Source: Acidimicrobiales bacterium
GTDB lineage: Bacteria > Actinomycetota > Acidimicrobiia > Acidimicrobiales > SZUA-35
DNA: 5,729 nt
Reading direction: 5' to 3'
Assembly (NCBI GenBank): GCA_013003325.1
Contig: JABDJU010000276.1
Span: forward strand, 1-5,729
Part shown: positions 1 to 5,729 of the stretch, piece by piece
Numbering within the stretch: position 1 is the stretch's first letter
How the letters are laid out: each line of letters starts with the position of its first letter
Position numbers and translations under genes: made by a program
Notes under the pieces: generated by a model
Databases searched by the model: none
What the model saw: the letters and a program-made list of their open reading frames with translations, nothing else
Told to the model about the DNA's origin: nothing

Positions 1-2205
1 CCCGAACCTCCTGTCTCAGCACCGTCGGCTCCGGCCGCCGAGAGCCCGGCGCCGCCCCGATCGACGGGCGGAAAGCCGATCCCGCCACCACCCGGACCTC
101 CACGAGGTCACAGCGGTAAGCCGATTCCGCCCCCGCCCGGCGGTGGCAAACCAACCCCACCTCGCCCCGGTGGCGGCAGCCGCCCGCCGGGCGCATCTCC
201 GTACCGCACAACCCCAGGCGCTGGACGTCCCCCCGGCGGTGGCGGACCGGGCGGTTTCCCCGGACGCGGTGGTCCTCCCGGACGCGGTGGTCCTCCCGGA
301 CGCGGTCCTGGTAATCGGGGTCAGCGACGCAAGAAGCGGCGTCGTCGCAGCCGTGAAGACCTCATGCCGATGGACATACCTCAGTACACCGCTGAGGATG
401 CGCCGGTTCCGGAAGGAACGATCGTCATCGAGCGAGCCTCGACCGCCCAGGACCTTGGGCCCAAGCTGAATCGCACGGCGGCCGACGTGGTGCGCTTCAT
501 GCTCACCAACGGAGAGATGGTTACAGCGACCCAGTCGCTGAGCGACGACATGATCGAACTGTTCGCCGCCGAGGTCAGCGCCGAGATCCGTCTGGTGGAT
601 CCTGGTGAAGAACAAGAGGTCGAGCTCCGCAAGGTGCTCGAGTTCCCCGACGAGGACGACGAGGAAATCGTGGCCAGCTGGCCCCACCGTCCGCCGGTGA
701 TCACCGTGATGGGTCACGTAGATCATGGCAAGACCCTGCTGCTCGACCGAATCCGATCGGCCAACGTTGTGTCCGGCGAAGCAGGCGGCATCACCCAGCA
801 CATCGGTGCCTACCAGGCCACCACCGACGATGGCGCCGTGCTCACGTTCCTCGACACTCCGGGCCACGAGGCGTTCACCGCCATGCGGGCAAGGGGTGCC
901 GACGCCACCGACGTAGTAGTGCTCGTGGTGGCGGCCGACGACGGCGTGATGCCTCAGACCGTTGAGGCCCTCGATCACGCCAAGGCAGCCGACGTGCCCA
1001 TCATCGTGGCCATCAACAAGATGGACCGAGAAGGTGCCGACTCCGAACGGGTGATGGGCGAACTCGCCGAACGGGGCCTTGTGCCCGAACAATGGGGCGG
1101 TGACGCCATCATGGTGCCACTGTCGGCCATGACCGGCGACGGCCTGCCCGATTTGCTCGAGAATCTCGCCGTCGTCGCTGAGCTCGAAGATCTTCGAGCC
1201 ACACCTAAGGGTCGCGCCGCCGGAGTTGTGCTCGAGTCGTTCCTCGACACGGGTCGAGGCCCGGTCTCGACCGTCTTGGTCGAACGGGGCACCCTCGCGG
1301 TCGGCGACCCGCTGGTCACCGGTGCCGCCTGGGGCCGGGTGCGAGCGCTCATCGACGACAAGGGCAACCAGGTCAAGAAGGCAGGCCCGTCGGTGCCCGT
1401 ACAGGTGCTCGGCCTCAGCGATGTCGCCTCGGCGGGTGACTCCTTTGTGGTCGCCCCGTCGGAAAAGGTTGCTGCCAAGGTCGCCTCAACCCGGGAACAC
1501 TGGCAGCGGCTCGCCAGCCTCGGTCGCGACGCATCCGCCACCAGCGGCGGCGCCAAGCTCGAAGACATCTTCGACCAGATCCAGCGAGGCGAGACCGCCA
1601 CACTCAACCTCATCGTGAAAGCCGATGTGAACGGTTCTCTCGAAGCGGTCACGGACTCGCTCCGAAAGCTCGAACGCGACGATGTCAAGCTGGCCTTCGT
1701 GTCGCGGGGCGTCGGCGGCATCACCGAGAACGACGTGCTGTTGGCCTCGACATCGAACGCCACCATCCTCGGCTTCAATGTGCGCCCTGATCGCAAGGCC
1801 CGCGAGCTGGCCGATCAGGAAGCCGTCGAGATCCGCAACTACGAGATCATCTACAAGCTGCTCGAAGACATCGAGAACGCCATGCTTGGTCTGCTCGCCC
1901 CCGAGTTCGAAGAAGTCGTCACCGGCGAAGCGGAGGTTCGAGAGATCTTCCGTGTTCCCCGTCAGGGGGCGATCGCCGGCTGCATGGTTCTCAACGGAAC
2001 GATCACCCGCAATTCGAAGGTGCGGTTCCTGCGGGAAGGGACGATCATCTGGCGGGGGTCGATCCAGTCGCTGCGGCACTTCAAGGAAGATGTGCGGGAG
2101 GTTCGCGCCGGATTCGAATGCGGTATCGGCCTCTCCGACTTCCAGGACCTGAAAGCTGGCGACATCATCGAGACCTTCGAAGAACGCGAGATCCCCCGAA
2201 GCTAG
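1..2205 (+). CDS. infB: Translation initiation factor IF-2 (5' end outside window)
   Basis: IF-2 is the GTPase that binds initiator fMet-tRNA on the 30S subunit and drives 50S joining. The reading frame is open from base 1, so the true start lies upstream; 734 codons are visible, ending in TAG. Visible residues 1-118 are a Pro/Gly/Arg-rich low-complexity extension ending in a basic run (RRKKRRRRSR, bases 325-354). An IF2N-type helical domain follows at about 445-600 (motif GEMVTATQSL), then an acidic linker. The G domain shows G1 GHVDHGKT (712-735), GGITQHIGAY (switch region, from 784), G3 DTPGH (853-867), G4 NKMD (1015-1026) and G5 SAM (1123-1131). The beta-barrel domain II, the IF2-specific domain III (KADVNGSLEA, GVGGITENDV) and the C-terminal fMet-tRNA-binding domain (FECGIGL near 2113-2133) are all intact. 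It is the first visible gene of a five-gene operon; nusA would be expected upstream. The identification is secure. Confidence 0.98.
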   Translation, partial: PEPPVSAPSAPAAESPAPPRSTGGKPIPPPPGPPRGHSGKPIPPPPGGGKPTPPRPGGGSRPPGASPYRTTPGAGRPPGGGGPGGFPGRGGPPGRGGPPGRGPGNRGQRRKKRRRRSREDLMPMDIPQYTAEDAPVPEGTIVIERASTAQDLGPKLNRTAADVVRFMLTNGEMVTATQSLSDDMIELFAAEVSAEIRLVDPGEEQEVELRKVLEFPDEDDEEIVASWPHRPPVITVMGHVDHGKTLLLDRIRSANVVSGEAGGITQHIGAYQATTDDGAVLTFLDTPGHEAFTAMRARGADATDVVVLVVAADDGVMPQTVEALDHAKAADVPIIVAINKMDREGADSERVMGELAERGLVPEQWGGDAIMVPLSAMTGDGLPDLLENLAVVAELEDLRATPKGRAAGVVLESFLDTGRGPVSTVLVERGTLAVGDPLVTGAAWGRVRALIDDKGNQVKKAGPSVPVQVLGLSDVASAGDSFVVAPSEKVAAKVASTREHWQRLASLGRDASATSGGAKLEDIFDQIQRGETATLNLIVKADVNGSLEAVTDSLRKLERDDVKLAFVSRGVGGITENDVLLASTSNATILGFNVRPDRKARELADQEAVEIRNYEIIYKLLEDIENAMLGLLAPEFEEVVTGEAEVREIFRVPRQGAIAGCMVLNGTITRNSKVRFLREGTIIWRGSIQSLRHFKEDVREVRAGFECGIGLSDFQDLKAGDIIETFEEREIPRS
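67..171 (+). repeat. Degenerate GKPIPPPPG repeats inside infB
   Basis: Three imperfect copies of a ten-residue unit lie in the IF-2 N-terminal extension: GGKPIPPPPG (67-96), SGKPIPPPPG (112-141) and GGKPTPPRPG (142-171). The first two are separated by PPRGH; the last two are directly adjacent. The DNA copies differ mainly at third positions, so the similarity holds better in protein than in DNA. That suggests an old duplication kept under protein-level constraint. Proline/glycine-rich linkers are common in actinobacterial IF-2 extensions and are expected to be disordered. Confidence 0.8.
259..309 (+). repeat. 18-bp tandem repeat encoding PGRGGP inside infB
   Basis: The unit cccggacgcggtggtcct occurs twice without mismatch (259-276 and 277-294). 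A third copy (295-309) lacks one GGT codon. The encoded protein is PGRGGP-PGRGGP-PGRGP. Because the unit is a multiple of three, gain or loss of units keeps the frame. Perfect identity, including third positions, points to recent expansion by slippage or unequal recombination. The repeat lies just before the basic run that leads into the IF2N domain. Confidence 0.9.
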
Positions 2206-2216
2206 TTCTTGTCGCC

Positions 2217-2507
2217 GTGCATGTGTGCATCCTCAGCGTCGAGCTCCACCTACCCATGGCCCAGTCACTGAAAGCCAAGCGTTCGATCGTGCAGAGCATT
2301 GTGCGGACCGTCGACGGCTGGAAGTCTGTGGCCTCGGCCGAGGTTGGCTATGTCGACAAGTGGCAGCGAGCCGAAATCGGTTTCGCCGTGGTATCAGGCT
2401 CGGCCGACCATGCTGTCGAGGTCATCGACGCGGTGGAGCGATTCGTATGGACCCGACCCGACATCGAGGTGATCTCGATGCAAAGATCCTGGATGGAGTC
2501 GCCGTGA
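2217..2507 (+). CDS. DUF503 (YlxP-like) family protein
   Basis: A 96-residue protein of the DUF503 family, whose best-known named member is Bacillus YlxP. Its molecular role is not established; it is repeatedly found beside infB and rbfA, so a link to ribosome assembly or translation is plausible inference. Family features seen are an N-terminal beta strand (CILSVELHLP), the SLKxKR motif (residues 17-22) followed by a helix, and the AEVGYVDKWQRAEIGFAVVSG segment (about 41-61). I chose GTG at 2217 because it gives the usual short N-terminus and family length; GTG at 2223 is an alternative two codons later. The longer reading from ATG 2118 would overlap infB and add unrelated residues. No good Shine-Dalgarno precedes the start, and the gap from the infB stop is only 11 bp, so translation is probably coupled. 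Its stop overlaps the rbfA start by four bases. Confidence 0.88.
   Translation: MHVCILSVELHLPMAQSLKAKRSIVQSIVRTVDGWKSVASAEVGYVDKWQRAEIGFAVVSGSADHAVEVIDAVERFVWTRPDIEVISMQRSWMESP
2495..2498 (+). promoter_or_regulatory. Ribosome binding site for rbfA
   Basis: GGAG lies inside the end of the DUF503 gene with a 5-base spacer to GTG 2504. It supports this GTG as the rbfA start rather than any codon further upstream in the same frame. Confidence 0.65.
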
Positions 2508-2971
2508 GCCGTCACCGATCGAGCCGAAAGAAGAGCAGCACCAAGCACTATCCGCGAACGGCTCGCCTCAACGCCCTTCTCCAGCAGGTCGTCGCCGAGC
2601 ACCTGGAGCGGCTCGACGATGAACGACTGCCCTTCATCACCGTCACCGGTACCGAGATCGACAACGACCTGAATCGTTGCGACGTCTTCATCAGCACGCT
2701 CGAGAACGACCCCGACGCCGACGAGGAGATTCTGAGCATCCTCAGTGAGCAACGGATCCCGCTTCAATCGGCGATCGCCCAGCAGGTGAAACTCCGCAAG
2801 ACCCCCGAGGTCGTGATCCAGTTCGACCCGTCGGTCCGGGCCGGAGCACGGATCGACTCGATTCTGGCCAGCCTCGACCTGACCGGCGAGGAATCGGAGT
2901 CCGACAGCGCCGATCCCGGAGTTCAGGATCCCGACACTGACTCTGAGCCCGACGACGTCACGTTCGAGTGA
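2504..2971 (+). CDS. rbfA: 30S ribosome-binding factor RbfA
   Basis: RbfA binds free 30S subunits and helps late maturation of the 16S rRNA 5' end (helix 1 region); it is cytoplasmic and has a type II KH fold. The 155-residue product has the family layout: a basic N-terminus (SRHRSSRKK), the first helix with RLNALLQQVVAEHLERL (21-37), the strand FITVTGTEI (44-52), and the helix/strand block QSAIAQQVKLRKTPEVVIQFDPS (88-110), followed by GARIDSIL (114-121). The family is usually about 110-130 residues. Here the extra length is a C-terminal tail of about 28 residues rich in Asp, Glu, Ser and Pro. The GTG start is in the GTGA overlap with the DUF503 stop and has a GGAG site. The same frame stays open upstream to 2225, but those codons overlap DUF503 and do not resemble RbfA. 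The stop TGA shares one base with the truB ATG. Confidence 0.95.
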   Translation: MSRHRSSRKKSSTKHYPRTARLNALLQQVVAEHLERLDDERLPFITVTGTEIDNDLNRCDVFISTLENDPDADEEILSILSEQRIPLQSAIAQQVKLRKTPEVVIQFDPSVRAGARIDSILASLDLTGEESESDSADPGVQDPDTDSEPDDVTFE

Positions 2972-3837
2972 TGGCCGGTCGACACCGCAAGGACTCCGGC
3001 GCCACCGGGGTACTCATCGTCGACAAGCCCTCCGGCTGCACGAGCCACGACATCGTCGACCAGGTTCGTCGCAAACTCGGCACCCGTAAAGTCGGGCATG
3101 CCGGCACCCTCGATCCCGATGCCACCGGGGTCTTGGTTCTCGGCGTCGGAAAAGGCACCAAGCTTCTGCAGTTCGTCACAGGGGTCGACAAACGGTACGA
3201 AGGGGAGGTGGTGTTCGGAACCACCACCGACAGTTTGGATTCGACCGGCGCCCTAACCGGCACCTACGACATGTCCCTCACTCCCGAGCAGGTCGCAGCC
3301 GCCGCAGAGCGGTTCGTGGGTGACATCGAACAGATCCCTCCCATGGTCTCCGCGGTCAAGATCGAGGGCAAACGTCTGCACGAGCTCGCCCGTGAAGGAA
3401 AGGAGGTCGACCGGCCGCCCCGCCCGGTCACCATCCACGGCTTGCAGCTTGAGCCGACCGATGACCCGATGGTCTACCGGCTCTCGGTTCACTGCTCATC
3501 GGGAACCTACATTCGCACCCTCGCCGCTGATCTCGGAACCGCCCTCGGTGGCGGAGCCCACCTCAGGAATCTACGACGCACCGCGGTCGGTCGATTCGAC
3601 CTCGCCGCCGCCAGACCCGTCGATGAGGCCGAGCTGGCTCCACTCACCGACATGTTGTCGCATCTGCCCACCATGCAGGTCGGCGACACGGTGGCGGTTC
3701 AGGTTCGTCACGGTCGGTCCCTGGGACCGAGTTCGGGTAGCGGCCGGCTCGCGATCGTCGATCCCAAAGGAGAGTTGCTGGCCGTCTACGAGTCACGTGA
3801 CGGTGAGTTCCGGCCGGTGAAAGTCCTGGTAGGTTGA
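2971..3837 (+). CDS. truB: tRNA pseudouridine(55) synthase TruB
   Basis: TruB isomerises uridine 55 in the T-psi-C loop of tRNA to pseudouridine, and in other bacteria also acts as a tRNA chaperone. The 288-residue product carries the catalytic motif GHAGTLDPDATGVL with the nucleophilic aspartate at residue 48 (codon 3112-3114), the same number as in E. coli. Further family blocks are YEGEVVFGTTTDSLDSTG, then IPPMVSAVKIEGKRLHELAREG, then SSGTYIRTLAADLG and AHLRNLRRTAVGRFDL. A short PUA-like C-terminal region ends in KGELLAVYESRDGEFRPVKVLVG. Length is normal. ATG 2971 overlaps the rbfA stop as TGATG; GTG 2968 directly before it is a possible start adding one residue. There is no strong Shine-Dalgarno, so re-initiation by ribosomes ending rbfA is likely. 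ribF follows after 7 bp. Confidence 0.97.
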   Translation: MAGRHRKDSGATGVLIVDKPSGCTSHDIVDQVRRKLGTRKVGHAGTLDPDATGVLVLGVGKGTKLLQFVTGVDKRYEGEVVFGTTTDSLDSTGALTGTYDMSLTPEQVAAAAERFVGDIEQIPPMVSAVKIEGKRLHELAREGKEVDRPPRPVTIHGLQLEPTDDPMVYRLSVHCSSGTYIRTLAADLGTALGGGAHLRNLRRTAVGRFDLAAARPVDEAELAPLTDMLSHLPTMQVGDTVAVQVRHGRSLGPSSGSGRLAIVDPKGELLAVYESRDGEFRPVKVLVG

Positions 3838-3844
3838 CGCGCCG

Positions 3845-4789
3845 ATGTTGGTGATCCAGGACGCGGCTTCGGGGGAGTGCCTCGATGATCACCACGCTGT
3901 GACGATCGGTGTCTTCGACGGGGTTCATCGCGGCCACCGGTATGTGCTCGAACAGACACGCCGGCTCGCTGATCACGATGGGGCTCGGTTGGCGGTCGTC
4001 ACCTTCGATCCGCATCCGGCGAGAGTGATCCGGCCCGACAGCGCTCCCAAGATCCTCACCGGCATCGAGCACCGTCTCGAATTGCTTAAGGAGTTCGGCG
4101 TCGAGACCACGGTGGTCATTCACTTCGATGAGCACCAGGCGCAGGAACGAGCCCGTGCCTTTGTCGATCGGGTTATCGTCGACTGCCTCAAAGCCACCTC
4201 GGTGGCCGTCGGCAACGATTTCCATTTCGGGTACCGGCGAGAAGGGACCACTGAACTCCTTGGCGAAATCGGCGCCGAGCGAGGGTTCGACGTTCAACCG
4301 CTCGACCAGGTTCTTCAACCAGGCCAAGGGAGCGATCCGGTGTCGTCGACCGCGATCCGTCGGGCGATCGCCAGCGGCGATGTCGAGGTGGCGGCGGCGA
4401 TGCTGGGACGCTTACACCAGGTCCGAGGTGAAGTCCGTGCCGGGGATCAGCGAGGAAGAGTTATCGGTTTTCCCACCGCCAACATCGACGTTCCTCCGGA
4501 GCGGGCGATCCCGGCCGACGGCGTCTACGCCGCGTGGTATGTGTTCGCCGACCGAAGCCGTCACCCGGCGGCGGTCAACGTCGGCAAGCGGCCAACCTTC
4601 TACGAGGACGCCGACCGGTCACTGGTCGAGGCGCACCTCATCGATTTCGATGGTGACCTGTATGGGACCCAAGGCAAGGTCGAGTTCGTGAAGATGCTCC
4701 GCACCGAACAACGCTTCGATGGCATCGAAGCCCTGAAGGCCCAACTCGAGACCGACGTCAACGAGGCCGCGACCCTACTGCGGGGGTAG
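3845..4789 (+). CDS. ribF: Bifunctional riboflavin kinase / FAD synthetase RibF
   Basis: RibF phosphorylates riboflavin to FMN and then adenylylates FMN to FAD, supplying flavin cofactors to the cytoplasm. The 314-residue protein has both modules. The N-terminal nucleotidyltransferase module shows IGVFDGVHRGH (residues 21-31, the HxGH-type site), VVTFDPHPA (51-59), AVGNDFHFGY (121-130) and SSTAIRRAI (167-175). The C-terminal riboflavin kinase module shows GRVIGFPTANI (204-214, with the PTAN motif), AVNVGKRPTF (243-252) and VEAHLIDFDGDLYG (261-274) with the conserved glutamate. Length matches the family (about 300-320). The start ATG lies 8 bases past the truB stop; only a weak AGGT precedes it, so coupling to truB is likely. 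RibF commonly follows truB in bacteria. It is the last gene of this operon in the window. Confidence 0.97.
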   Translation: MLVIQDAASGECLDDHHAVTIGVFDGVHRGHRYVLEQTRRLADHDGARLAVVTFDPHPARVIRPDSAPKILTGIEHRLELLKEFGVETTVVIHFDEHQAQERARAFVDRVIVDCLKATSVAVGNDFHFGYRREGTTELLGEIGAERGFDVQPLDQVLQPGQGSDPVSSTAIRRAIASGDVEVAAAMLGRLHQVRGEVRAGDQRGRVIGFPTANIDVPPERAIPADGVYAAWYVFADRSRHPAAVNVGKRPTFYEDADRSLVEAHLIDFDGDLYGTQGKVEFVKMLRTEQRFDGIEALKAQLETDVNEAATLLRG

Positions 4790-4814
4790 CGGCCACCTCA
4801 TGTCTGGCGTCGCT
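4788..4814. terminator. Possible bidirectional terminator hairpin between convergent genes
   Basis: AGCGGCCA (4788-4795) can pair with TGGC (4805-4808) plus CGCT (4811-4814). This gives eight Watson-Crick pairs with a 2-base bulge (4809-4810) and a 9-base loop. It begins in the ribF stop codon, and the stop of the minus-strand gene lies in its loop, which is where a shared terminator would be expected. No T-run follows on either strand, so it is not a canonical intrinsic terminator, and the G/C-rich setting makes chance pairing common. Confidence 0.25.
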
Positions 4815-5229
4815 GGGTCGCCACCGGCGAACCGTGATGGTGCACCATCTTCCACTGGCGATCTATCCGAAGAAAGATGTTGGTTGCCGCGATGGTCCCG
4901 GTCCCGCCGGCGCTCATGAGGTTCTCGTCCAACGTCATCCAGGCGACCCCGCTGGCGATATTGAGCTGATCGTTGGTGACGATGAACTGGTTGTCGGCCG
5001 GTCCGGCAAAGATTCGTCGCCAACTCTCCTCGACCGCGTCCCAGCCGCGCAGGATCGGCCATCCGGGGTGGATGCATACGACGTCGGGGCCATGGCTCCA
5101 AAGCGAAGCCATGAGCTCGAGATCTCGAGTTTCGTGGGCGCTGTAGAACCGTTGGTTCAGATCCCGAAGGTCTCGTTGTTCGTCTGGCAACTCACCGCCT
5201 CCTGCTTGCCCTTCTTCGCAGTTCAGCAT
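4798..5229 (-). CDS. SnoaL-like / NTF2-fold family protein
   Basis: A 143-residue protein resembling the short actinobacterial nuclear transport factor 2-like (SnoaL-like) proteins. These adopt a cone-shaped alpha+beta fold around a pocket, and most have no known substrate. Visible family features are the N-terminal helix LNQRFYSAHETRDLELMASLW, then VVCIHPGWPILRGWDAVEESW (the HPGW turn and first strand). A central strand VAWMTLDENL follows, then TIAATNIFLRIDRQWKMVHHHGSPV at the C-terminus, where the paired histidines and SPV are characteristic. There is no signal peptide or membrane segment. The start ATG (5229-5227) is preceded by GGAG at 5-base spacing. The gene is convergent with ribF (8 bp gap) and lies 21 bp downstream of a thioesterase-family gene, so it is probably the distal gene of that transcript. 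Enzyme activity or ligand cannot be read from the sequence. Confidence 0.88.
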   Translation of the reverse strand: MLNCEEGQAGGGELPDEQRDLRDLNQRFYSAHETRDLELMASLWSHGPDVVCIHPGWPILRGWDAVEESWRRIFAGPADNQFIVTNDQLNIASGVAWMTLDENLMSAGGTGTIAATNIFLRIDRQWKMVHHHGSPVATQRRQT

Positions 5230-5234
5230 GTCGT

Positions 5235-5238
5235 CTCC
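5235..5238 (-). promoter_or_regulatory. Ribosome binding site for the SnoaL-like gene
   Basis: Read on the minus strand this is GGAG, five bases before the ATG at 5229-5227. It lies in the 21-bp gap after the thioesterase stop and supports this start. Confidence 0.65.
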
Positions 5239-5250
5239 GGAAACGATCCC

Positions 5251-5729
5251 CTACCCGAACTCGAATGGTCGTCCCAGCAACGTCTGGGTGCCGAAGGCGA
5301 CGGGCCCTGCTTGGTCGGAAATGGCGTTCAGGCATAGACCGGTCCCGTTGGCTCCGGCTCGGGTGGTCGCCTCGGACCTGATCCACTGGCCGATCGCCGG
5401 ACGAAGAAAGGCTACGTCGAGATCGCTGTTGATGAGCCCGTACGCACTGCTGGGCATGTACACGGCGCTGGTTCCGCTGGCGATGTCGGCGACGGCGACG
5501 ATTCGCTGGTGGCTGGAGAGTTCGTGACCATCGACGACCGGAACGGTGAGCTGCTGCCAGCACGTCGAGGGTCCGGCCTCGTTGAAGTCGCCTCGTTCCC
5601 ACCGATGATGCACGGCGTCACGGTGAAAGGTGACGTGGTCCTGGCCGACGGCCCAGGCAGGAGCCTGCCGTTCGCTCTCCGGCCCGGGAAGCGGAGTAGC
5701 GCGGTCGTCTGGCTGGGTGGGGCTGGCGG
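5251..5729 (-). CDS. Acyl-CoA thioesterase-family protein, C-terminal part (5' end outside window)
   Basis: The frame is open from the right edge to a TAG at 5253-5251, giving 158 visible residues. It matches the C-terminal hotdog domain of double-hotdog (TesB/4HBT_3-like) thioesterases common in actinobacteria, which hydrolyse acyl-CoA thioesters. Seen are a Pro-rich linker between the two hotdogs (PLPGPESERQAP), then DAVHHRWERGDFNEAGPSTC and WQQLTVPVVDG. The hotdog helix region LSSHQRIVAVADIASGTSA contains the Asp typical of this fold. INSDLDVAFLRPAIGQWI and GTGLCLNAISDQAGPVAFGTQTLL follow. An internal GTG at 5613 would give a 120-residue product, but homologous sequence continues upstream of it, so it is not the start. 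Whole proteins of this kind are about 260-290 residues, so roughly the N-terminal hotdog is missing from view. The acyl substrate is unknown. It is likely co-transcribed with the SnoaL-like gene. Confidence 0.85.
   Translation of the reverse strand, partial: ASPTQPDDRATPLPGPESERQAPAWAVGQDHVTFHRDAVHHRWERGDFNEAGPSTCWQQLTVPVVDGHELSSHQRIVAVADIASGTSAVYMPSSAYGLINSDLDVAFLRPAIGQWIRSEATTRAGANGTGLCLNAISDQAGPVAFGTQTLLGRPFEFG

Noticed and set aside
259..309. Short direct repeats considered as a CRISPR-like array
   Set aside because: The units are contiguous with no spacers, stay in frame with infB and encode a protein repeat.
143..469. 108-codon plus-strand frame overlapping infB
   Set aside because: It is an out-of-frame reading of the IF-2 extension; its repeated VVLPDA is just the 18-bp repeat in another frame.
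16..1092. 358-codon open frame on the minus strand opposite infB
   Set aside because: It lies wholly antisense to the conserved IF-2 extension and G domain, has no recognisable domain, and is low-complexity (TTASGRT repeats) as the mirror of the Pro/Gly repeats. High-GC coding DNA routinely leaves such antisense frames open.
975..2079. Long minus-strand frames opposite the C-terminal half of infB (975-1796 and 1486-2079)
   Set aside because: Both are antisense to conserved IF-2 domains, are biased to Ser/Arg/Thr or show no family motif, and lack plausible start context.
2206..2216. Promoter or terminator between infB and the DUF503 gene
   Set aside because: The gap is only 11 bp with no hairpin or -10/-35-like elements.
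2225..2503. Upstream in-frame extension of rbfA
   Set aside because: The codons before GTG 2504 overlap the DUF503 gene, encode Arg/His-rich sequence unlike RbfA, and the GGAG site points to 2504.
3644..4327. 227-codon minus-strand frame opposite truB and ribF
   Set aside because: It spans the junction of two well-conserved plus-strand genes and has no recognisable family features.
4834..5337. Plus-strand frame of 167 codons opposite the SnoaL-like and thioesterase genes
   Set aside because: It crosses two minus-strand genes that show clear family motifs; its own translation shows none.
5192..5602. Arg-rich minus-strand frame overlapping the thioesterase
   Set aside because: It is a shifted reading of the thioesterase gene with extreme Arg/Ser content and no domain.

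Overview
The window reads as a stretch of high-GC chromosome from an actinobacterium. The evidence is strong G/C preference at third codon positions, frequent GTG starts, a Pro/Gly/Arg-rich N-terminal extension on IF-2, and the gene order infB - DUF503 - rbfA - truB - ribF. That order is typical of Actinobacteria and related high-GC lineages. The nearest-homologue feel is Acidimicrobiia-like, but this is inference and no search was possible.

Layout. Positions 1-4789 hold a tightly packed plus-strand operon for translation initiation, ribosome maturation and tRNA modification. It contains the C-terminal 734 codons of infB (its start lies off the left edge), a DUF503/YlxP-family gene, rbfA, truB and ribF. 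Gaps are 11 bp, -4 bp (overlap), -1 bp (overlap) and 7 bp, so the five genes are very likely co-transcribed and partly translationally coupled. Positions 4798-5729 hold two minus-strand genes in convergent orientation to the operon: a small SnoaL-like/NTF2-fold protein, and upstream of it (21 bp gap) the C-terminal half of an acyl-CoA thioesterase-family protein that runs off the right edge. Only 8 bp separate the ribF stop from the stop of the SnoaL-like gene. An imperfect inverted repeat spans this junction and may serve both transcripts as a terminator.

How the genes work together. IF-2 places initiator fMet-tRNA on the 30S subunit and promotes subunit joining. RbfA matures the 16S rRNA 5' end in the 30S subunit. 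TruB makes pseudouridine-55 in tRNA. RibF makes FMN and FAD and is a frequent passenger of this operon. DUF503 is a conserved member of the cluster without an assigned function. The minus-strand pair is unrelated and looks like accessory metabolism.

There is no intergenic stretch longer than about 25 bp. I saw no RNA gene, mobile element, CRISPR array or promoter. I did not find an undescribed system; the window is mostly ordinary core genome. The points most worth a second look are the repeat-rich IF-2 extension, the acidic RbfA tail, the DUF503 gene and the abrupt end of the operon after ribF.
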